Source: Rickettsia typhi (GTDB lineage: Bacteria; Pseudomonadota; Alphaproteobacteria; Rickettsiales; Rickettsiaceae). Taken from it: a stretch of DNA of 10,792 bases. Below the pieces are notes generated by a model. The model did not search any database. It saw only the letters and a list, made by a program, of their open reading frames with translations, and had not been told where the DNA came from. This document shows positions 6,723-10,792 of the stretch, in pieces; the stretch's first letter is position 1; each line of letters opens with the position of its first letter. The stretch spans positions 1 to 10,792 of the forward strand of contig CAMCXV010000036.1 in assembly GCA_945883665.1 (NCBI GenBank). Direction: 5' to 3'. The position numbers were made by a program, and so were the translations under genes.

Positions 6723-8201
6723 TTAACTTGTAATTGTAGAACTAATATAGCCCATAATTTCTGTTATTACATTCATATATATCAATGTAATAATATGTAT
6801 AACCACGATAAATATTAATCCCAATAAATTTGTATCTATTTTCATGATACCATTTTCTACTTTACTAAAAAAAATAGCTTTAGCAAATTTCAGATGGTAT
6901 AAAACTCCAAAAATTGAAGAAATTATTACAATAATCAATTCTAAAATTAATTTTTGTTGAATTAACAAATCGAATATCTTAACTTTTATTATAAACATAC
7001 TGGTTATTGGTAAACTAGAGCTAAAAAGAATTATAAAAGCTGCTAAACATTTAAATAGAAAAGAATCTTGTATTTGTTTCATAGAATTTACATGAAATTC
7101 ATTTGTTTTGTTTTCTATATGAGAAAGCATAGTAAATAAACCAATTTTATTGATGCTATCAATGATTAGCAATTGAAATAGCAAAGATTTAGCTGGGTAG
7201 ATTGATAAAAGGAGAAAAATATATCCTATTTGTAGAGATGTGGAATAAATAATAATTTTTTTAATATCTTGTGATTTTAAAGCTAAGTAAGAGCAACTAA
7301 TTATTGCAATAATTGCCATATACCTCAAGATTATAGAAACAGGTATATAAATTAGTTCTGCTTCTATAGTAAAATACATAAAACGCATTATCATATACAC
7401 GCCAATTAAACTAGAAATAGCAGCTATATAAGTAAGAATGAAAGGAGCGGAAGAGGAATAAGCTCTTATCATCCAAAAATGCAAAGGAAAAAATGCCATT
7501 TTTAAAATTACCCCAACTAAAAAAAATACTATAGCTGTGATTAGGATATTCAATCTATTTGAGACTATTTCAGTAGAAGTAAAGTTATTTTTTAAGATAC
7601 TAAAAATATCAGTAATGTTAAGACTGCCAGTAAGAGAAAAAAAGAATCCAATTGAAATAAGTATAAGGGTTGCACCAATTGTTCCCATTATTAAATAATC
7701 AAACGCCCCAATTAGTGCCTTTGGATTATTTCCTTTTGAAAACAAAACGTAAGTTGCTAGAGATGAAATCTCAATAAACACATAAAGATTAAATAAATCA
7801 TTAGTACTGAGCACACCAATATATCCAGCATGGGCAAATAAGAGCAAGCTGTAGAACAGGTGGTGTTTTTTATTATCTATATATCTAGTAATTGTCTTGT
7901 TAATAAGTTGTTTACCGAACACTAAAAAAAATAACAGCACGCCATTGATATAGATTATGATGGGTTGATTTAAATAATCTAACCGATATTCTATTCCAAC
8001 AGGAGCAGACCAGTTGCCAAAGAAATAAATAATTGGTGTTTGTAGTACAAATATTGCATAAATTCCGATCATCAGATTAAAAGAAATGGCAATAGTTGCT
8101 ATAATCCAAGAAGTGAACTTATGGAATGTTAATGTGCAAAATAATGCTGCAAAAAATGGTATCAAAACTTGCAGAGCGTTTATATGCTTAATTAAACTCA
8201 T
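6723..8201 (-). CDS. mrpD: MrpD-like antiporter subunit
   Basis: Inner-membrane antiporter-like subunit of 492 residues, directly after mrpC as MrpD is in Mrp operons. Glu144 in TM5 (NLYVFIEISSL), Lys234 and His241 in TM7 (LKMAFFPLHFWMIRAYSS) and the KSQDIKKIIIYSTSLQIGY loop (309-327) match the family. The TM8 lysine is not obvious (AAISSLIGVYMIMR, 260-273), and the TM12 motif reads IDSINKIGLF (347-356), with Ser349 where His is usual but Lys352 kept. The N-terminal part has the family GNWSAPVGIEYRLD motif (62-75), typical of MrpD and NuoN. Its ATG directly abuts the mrpC stop with no spacer, and a GAGGA sits 13 bases upstream inside mrpC. The name follows position and motifs; which of the three paralogues is the true MrpD is less certain than family membership. 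Confidence 0.87.
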   Translation of the reverse strand: MSLIKHINALQVLIPFFAALFCTLTFHKFTSWIIATIAISFNLMIGIYAIFVLQTPIIYFFGNWSAPVGIEYRLDYLNQPIIIYINGVLLFFLVFGKQLINKTITRYIDNKKHHLFYSLLLFAHAGYIGVLSTNDLFNLYVFIEISSLATYVLFSKGNNPKALIGAFDYLIMGTIGATLILISIGFFFSLTGSLNITDIFSILKNNFTSTEIVSNRLNILITAIVFFLVGVILKMAFFPLHFWMIRAYSSSAPFILTYIAAISSLIGVYMIMRFMYFTIEAELIYIPVSIILRYMAIIAIISCSYLALKSQDIKKIIIYSTSLQIGYIFLLLSIYPAKSLLFQLLIIDSINKIGLFTMLSHIENKTNEFHVNSMKQIQDSFLFKCLAAFIILFSSSLPITSMFIIKVKIFDLLIQQKLILELIIVIISSIFGVLYHLKFAKAIFFSKVENGIMKIDTNLLGLIFIVVIHIITLIYMNVITEIMGYISSTITS

Positions 8202-8564
8202 TTATATTATAGTATCCTCTTTTTTGTTTATATCGCTTTCTAATATGGTGTTATATTCTTTGTAGATTTGATATATTAAAGCAAGCCCTACAGACATAGT
8301 AGAAAAACCTACTACAATTGCTGTAAGCATAAGAACTTGAGGTAATGGACTTGAAAAATTATAAGGACAGTTAGTTAATTTAGCGCATATATCAATTGGT
8401 AAAATTCCTGCACTCATTTTTCCAAGTGCTATATAAAAAAGTAACACTGAGCTTTGGAATACTCCAAGACCAATTATTTTGCGTAAGTAATTATCGCTTG
8501 TTAACATTATAAAAAGTCCAGTTGCTAAAACAAGAACTGCAAAAAAATAAATAATATTTTCCAT
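8202..8564 (-). CDS. mrpC: Mrp antiporter subunit C (NuoK-like)
   Basis: Small inner-membrane subunit of 120 residues with three membrane helices, homologous to NuoK of complex I. It links the antiporter-like subunits to the rest of the Mrp complex. The family hallmark usually reads DPLPQALVLTAIVIG; here it is SPLPQVLMLTAIVVG (about 72-86), with the leading Asp replaced by Ser. The first helix (about 4-22) and second (about 30-47) have the expected spacing, and the charged tail after residue 102 is typical. It lies 9 bases after mrpB and abuts mrpD, which fits the conserved B-C-D order. This order and the LPQ motif exclude it being NuoK of complex I itself. Confidence 0.92.
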   Translation of the reverse strand: MENIIYFFAVLVLATGLFIMLTSDNYLRKIIGLGVFQSSVLLFYIALGKMSAGILPIDICAKLTNCPYNFSSPLPQVLMLTAIVVGFSTMSVGLALIYQIYKEYNTILESDINKKEDTII

Positions 8565-8573
8565 TATGAATAA

Positions 8574-9005
8574 TTAATTCTCCCTTAAAATTAAGTAAAT
8601 TAAACACATAATTGAAGCAACAGTTAGTCCAACTCCGATTTCAATTGAAAATATACAAACATGCTGACCAGTCAGTTGATTTGTTATCAAAGAACTTTTA
8701 GCAATTGAGTTGTAATCTAAATAATTATCATCAAACAAAAGTGAAATGATTCCAGTAGTAGCGTAAATCAATACACCAATTACTCCGCAAATAGTTAAAG
8801 CTTTTTCCAAAAAGAACTGATGAGTTTTTTTACCACCATTTATCAAATCAAAAGCTATCACTGCTGTAGCAAAAATTACTCCAGCTTGAAAGCCCCCACC
8901 TGGAGATATCTCACCATTTAATTGAATATAAATTGCATATAAAATTATATAAGGAATTATAAATGAGAATACTATTTTTAGGACCGAAAATTTCTTGAGC
9001 ATCAT
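8574..9005 (-). CDS. mrpB: Mrp antiporter subunit B (MnhB domain)
   Basis: Inner-membrane subunit of the Mrp-type complex, 143 residues with about four membrane helices. The diagnostic MnhB motif GEISPGGGFQAG is at 31-42, followed by a hydrophobic helix. A Gly-rich helix at about 71-91 is followed by a short polar loop, and the protein ends with a helix from about 117 and a short charged end (LREN). Two adjacent ATGs are possible starts: the first (9005) overlaps the previous stop as ATGA and is chosen here; the second would start at 9002. Translational coupling with the upstream gene is likely. Subunit B has no complex I counterpart, so it is a strong marker that this is an Mrp/MBH-type cluster. 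Confidence 0.94.
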   Translation of the reverse strand: MMLKKFSVLKIVFSFIIPYIILYAIYIQLNGEISPGGGFQAGVIFATAVIAFDLINGGKKTHQFFLEKALTICGVIGVLIYATTGIISLLFDDNYLDYNSIAKSSLITNQLTGQHVCIFSIEIGVGLTVASIMCLIYLILREN

Positions 9006-9574
9006 TCTTTCCTTTTGGCTAAAATTAAAATAACAGCAAGACCTGCAATTAAAATCACACTTGTTTCACCTAAAGTATCATAGCCTCTGTAACTTGCAAG
9101 AATTGCAGCTACAACAGATGGTATACCTATATCATCTTTAGTATTTTCTAAATAATATTTACTAAGATGTTTATGTACCTCGGTGTTTTGTTCTCCGTAC
9201 AAAGCTAAATCAAAGCTAGCAAAAGTTAAAAACCCCACAAAAATCCCGCATATAATAATTGCCCAGATCTTTCTAATTTTATTAGGTGATTCGGCATTTT
9301 CATTGCCACATATTTTTATTAAATTGAGTAAAACGCAAGTAGATAAGCAAGCGCCAAGAGCGGTTTCAGTCATAGCAACATCTGGTGCATCCATTAATAG
9401 ATAGGAAATAGATATTAACAAACTGAATGCAGACATTAACACAACTGATTCTATTAAATTTTTGGAGGTTGTTAATTTAAAGCAGGTAATTAATAAAGTA
9501 ATCAAAATAACGCAAAGCAGAAAAAAATTTAATTTGGAATCGATTGCAAAAGGAATAGTAAAAAACTCTATCAT
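9002..9574 (-). CDS. Stand-alone MrpA C-terminal module (DUF4040 plus MbhE-like)
   Basis: Inner-membrane protein of 190 residues that corresponds to the C-terminal part of MrpA in Bacillus-type systems, or to MbhD and MbhE fused. Residues 15-90 form the DUF4040/MbhD (NuoJ-like) domain, with the hallmark DAPDVAMTETALGA at 62-75. Residues 105-187 form the MbhE-like domain with two helices and the motif VVAAILASYRGYDTLGE at 154-170. Thus MrpA is split, and its NuoL-like N-terminal part must be one of the separate antiporter-like proteins downstream. The ATG overlaps the mrpG stop by four bases (ATGA), and its own TGA overlaps the mrpB start in the same way, so the three genes are translationally coupled. 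In MrpA this region lines a proposed ion path between the antiporter modules. Confidence 0.9.
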   Translation of the reverse strand: MIEFFTIPFAIDSKLNFFLLCVILITLLITCFKLTTSKNLIESVVLMSAFSLLISISYLLMDAPDVAMTETALGACLSTCVLLNLIKICGNENAESPNKIRKIWAIIICGIFVGFLTFASFDLALYGEQNTEVHKHLSKYYLENTKDDIGIPSVVAAILASYRGYDTLGETSVILIAGLAVILILAKRKE

Positions 9575-9867
9575 TTTATCCTACCATCTTTATCTATCTT
9601 ATAAAGAACAGAAGCTCTAGCTAATGCGTGGGTTGAGACGGGGTTAAGTATTAGTATTAACAATAATATTAATACTAGCTTAAAAGAGGAAGTAAAATTT
9701 ACTTGGATAAAACTAAGACCTATTAAGCAAAATGGTATTCCACAACATTCAATAACACTTGCTGCATGAAGCTTTGTATAGAAATCACGAAATCTAAATA
9801 AACCTAATATGCCAGAAATAATAAACCACATACCTATAGCTATAAAAATAAATCCTACATATATCAT
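9571..9867 (-). CDS. mrpG: Mrp antiporter subunit G
   Basis: Small inner-membrane subunit of 98 residues with three membrane helices, and the first gene of the operon. The MnhG motif normally GLLRLPDFYTRLHAA is here GLFRFRDFYTKLHAA (22-36), with Phe-Arg replacing Leu-Pro. The C-terminal NPVSTHALARAS motif (75-86) matches the family closely. Subunit G has no complex I homologue and confirms the Mrp assignment. In Mrp operons G follows E and F; neither is found upstream here, where an in-frame stop and a non-coding gap precede the ATG. If E and F exist in this organism they are encoded elsewhere. No Shine-Dalgarno sequence is evident. Confidence 0.92.
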   Translation of the reverse strand: MIYVGFIFIAIGMWFIISGILGLFRFRDFYTKLHAASVIECCGIPFCLIGLSFIQVNFTSSFKLVLILLLILILNPVSTHALARASVLYKIDKDGRIK

Positions 9868-10042
9868 TGAACTTTGAGAGTTTGAATATAATTATTGTCT
9901 AAATGAAAACTACATTATTTTATTCTTTAGAACAAGTTTTCTATAAAGTTATCTTATTTTTTTAATTTTATGCTTAGTGGTCGGTTATTTAAGAGATATA
10001 TATACAACTACAAGTTATGTATTCTGATCTAGGAGGTATGAA
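9868..10042. promoter_or_regulatory. Divergent intergenic region between the mrp operon and the phage protease gene
   Basis: These 175 AT-rich bases separate two divergently read genes and must hold the mrp operon promoter. On the minus strand a TATATT lies about 20 bases before the mrpG ATG, without a good -35 box at 16-18 bases. On the plus strand a run of TATATATA (around 9997-10006) precedes the protease gene, again without a convincing -35. Neither promoter can be assigned firmly. No reading frame or remnant of mrpE or mrpF is visible on the minus strand. Confidence 0.35.
10031..10036 (+). promoter_or_regulatory. Strong Shine-Dalgarno that decides a TTG start
   Basis: AGGAGG ends six bases before the TTG at 10043, an ideal spacing, and is the best ribosome site in the window. 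An ATG at 10038 is only one base from it and reads just four codons (Met-Asn-Trp-Lys-stop). The protease frame has a stop at 10025-10027 and no ATG before codon 130, so TTG is the only sensible start. Confidence 0.7.
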
Positions 10043-10567
10043 TTGGAAATAGGAAAGGTGTCTAACAATTTTTTACTAAAATCCAGCAATTTGGATAGTA
10101 GGATAATAGATGGTTATGCAAGTGTATTTAATGTGATTGATAGTCAGAATGATTTGATCGAAAAAGGCGCTTTTGAAAATGTATCTTCAGAGAAAGTAAA
10201 ATTGCTTTGGCAACATGATATTGCAAAACCTATTGGTATTGTTAAAACAATCTATGAAGATAATTATGGTCTTAAAATCGAAGCTGAAATAAACAATAAA
10301 ATACTTTGCGGCATAGAAGCTATTGAACTTATAAAACAAGGTGCTGTTGATGGTTTAAGCATTGGGTTTTGCGCAACAGATTTTGAGTATAATAATCAAG
10401 GTATTAGAATAATAAAAAAAATAGATCTAATGGAAGTAAGTATCGTTACTTTTCCAGCGAATAGAAGCGCTGGTATCACTAATTTTAAAACTCAAAATAC
10501 TATTTTATTGAAAAAATCGGTAGAAAAACTTCTTCTACTAGTGCAAAAATTAACAAATTTAAAATAA
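10043..10567 (+). CDS. HK97-type prohead (capsid maturation) protease
   Basis: Serine protease of the herpesvirus-like fold that cleaves the N-terminal delta domain from the major capsid protein during procapsid maturation in HK97-like phages and gene transfer agents. The 174-residue protein starts with the family pattern (IIDGYASVFNVID at 21-33). It keeps a complete candidate triad: His58 in LLWQHDIAKPIG, Ser106 in DGLSIGF and Glu131 in LMEVSIVTFPAN. The spacing is close to that of the HK97 protease (His, then Ser, then Glu about 50 and 25 residues apart). It is shorter than HK97 gp4, ending in a leucine- and lysine-rich tail after about 150, so the C-terminus may be trimmed or naturally short. 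It starts at TTG. The broken gene behind it fits the protease-capsid order. The frame is intact, so it may still be expressed, but its substrate is gone at this locus. Confidence 0.88.
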   Translation: MEIGKVSNNFLLKSSNLDSRIIDGYASVFNVIDSQNDLIEKGAFENVSSEKVKLLWQHDIAKPIGIVKTIYEDNYGLKIEAEINNKILCGIEAIELIKQGAVDGLSIGFCATDFEYNNQGIRIIKKIDLMEVSIVTFPANRSAGITNFKTQNTILLKKSVEKLLLLVQKLTNLK

Positions 10568-10575
10568 GAGAATAT

Positions 10576-10686
10576 ATGCAACTTGAATATAAAAAAATCG
10601 AACAAATAGCTAATAACGTTCAAGATATTTTAAACAATGAGTCAAAAATAAAAGCAATCCCCGCCGCAAGCAGCGGGGTATTTTAG
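10576..10686 (+). pseudogene. Truncated 5' end of probable phage major capsid gene
   Basis: An ATG eight bases after the protease stop, preceded by AAGAG, opens a frame of 36 codons. The first ~27 residues (MQLEYKKIEQIANNVQDILN, then NESKIKA) look helical and charged, as expected for the N-terminal delta (scaffold-like) region of an HK97-type capsid protein. That gene normally follows the prohead protease. The remaining codons (IPAASSGVF) are read from the end of an insertion sequence and stop inside it. The gene is therefore cut at about 10650-10658. Capsid identity rests on gene order and character, not on a recognised motif; a scaffold or another head gene is possible. Confidence 0.5.
10659..10678. 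repeat. Subterminal hairpin at the IS right end
   Basis: CCCCGC at 10659-10664 pairs with GCGGGG at 10673-10678. The stem can extend by GC/GC after one C.A mismatch, leaving a two-base loop. In IS200/IS605 elements such imperfect hairpins near each end are bound by TnpA as single-stranded DNA and set the cleavage site. It lies four bases beyond the TnpA stop. On the plus strand it could also act as a weak terminator for the protease message, since a short T-rich stretch follows. Confidence 0.75.
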
Positions 10687-10792
10687 AAGAAAGCTAACTG
10701 GAGGTTCTCATGCAGCTTCTTATATTCCTTACCTTGATTTTTTACGTACTTTCCTATCATATTCTCATTTCCATGCTTACCTACCGTACTCG
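10683..10792 (-). CDS. tnpA: IS200/IS605-family Y1 transposase TnpA, C-terminal fragment
   Basis: Only the last 35 residues lie in the window, and the 5' part is cut by its edge. TnpA enzymes of this family are single-strand DNA transposases of about 130-155 residues that use one catalytic tyrosine. The visible piece starts STVGKHGNENMIGKYVKNQG and ends LQLAFF. It matches the typical TnpA C-terminus, in which a TVG turn is followed by a helix carrying the catalytic Tyr in a KYIxNQ-type motif; here that is the Tyr of GKYVKNQ. The tyrosine is kept and the stop is followed at once by the element's hairpin. Whether the rest of the gene is intact cannot be judged. Identification is from remembered family pattern on a short piece. 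Confidence 0.72.
   Translation of the reverse strand, partial: STVGKHGNENMIGKYVKNQGKEYKKLHENLQLAFF

Larger units (their letters stand above)
10650..10792 (-). mobile_element. Right end of an IS200/IS605-family element, running off the window
   Basis: From about 10650-10658 to the window edge the sequence is an insertion sequence read on the minus strand: the 3' end of a Y1 transposase gene, then a GC-rich subterminal hairpin four bases past its stop. This is the arrangement of IS200/IS605 right ends. The family has no terminal inverted repeats and makes no target duplication, so the exact junction cannot be fixed by eye. It lies between the hairpin and the point where the capsid-like frame is lost. 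The stretch is visibly richer in G+C than the host DNA around it. Confidence 0.72.

Noticed and set aside
3591-8564. Reading the NuoK/L/M/N-like genes as part of NADH dehydrogenase (complex I)
   Set aside because: Neighbouring MrpG, MrpB and the DUF4040/MbhE-like genes have no complex I counterpart in this arrangement, and no NuoA-I genes are present.
9183-9404. Plus-strand open frame opposite the MrpA C-terminal module
   Set aside because: It is antisense to a gene with clear family motifs and shows no protein signature of its own.
9868-10042. A remnant of mrpE or mrpF upstream of mrpG
   Set aside because: The minus strand has stops in the mrpG frame close to the ATG and no MnhE- or MnhF-like motif could be seen.

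Overview
The window is AT-rich throughout, with tightly packed short-spaced genes, and looks like a chromosome segment of an obligate intracellular alphaproteobacterium, most likely Rickettsia or a close Rickettsiaceae relative. This rests on base composition, on the pairing of ctaA and rluC with an Mrp-like antiporter cluster, and on phage-capsid remnants next to an insertion sequence. It is recognition of gene types, not a database match; the species cannot be told.

Region 1 (1-1313, minus strand) holds one long orphan gene for a lysine-rich protein of 400 residues with a glycine-rich hydrophobic stretch near its N-terminus. Its last ~20 codons look frameshifted. A one-base change in a five-base homopolymer would instead join the protein to a convincing C-terminal membrane anchor encoded at 77-184. 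Just beyond lies a long imperfect palindrome (6-73).

Region 2 (1314-1611) is non-coding and very AT-rich, with a two-copy 22-bp tandem repeat and a perfect -10-like hexamer upstream of the orphan gene.

Region 3 (1612-9867, minus strand) is a single apparent operon of nine genes with overlaps or gaps of 16 bases or less. In transcription order: mrpG; a stand-alone MrpA C-terminal module (DUF4040 plus MbhE-like); mrpB; mrpC; mrpD; two further antiporter-like (NuoL/M/N-type) subunits; ctaA (heme A synthase); and rluC (23S rRNA pseudouridine synthase). The order G-(A C-term)-B-C-D matches the Mrp/MBH gene order rather than complex I. The set has three antiporter-like proteins instead of the usual two, and MrpE and MrpF are not in the window. 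The third antiporter-like protein has lost several residues normally needed for proton transfer. The likely joint role is cation/proton exchange across the inner membrane, co-expressed with a step of cytochrome oxidase cofactor synthesis.

Region 4 (9868-10792) begins with a divergent intergenic region. It is followed on the plus strand by an HK97-type prohead protease with an apparently intact catalytic triad and a TTG start, then the first ~27 codons of what is probably the major capsid protein. That gene is cut off by the right end of an IS200/IS605-family element, whose TnpA C-terminus and terminal hairpin run to the window edge on the minus strand. This is a decayed phage or gene-transfer-agent capsid cassette.
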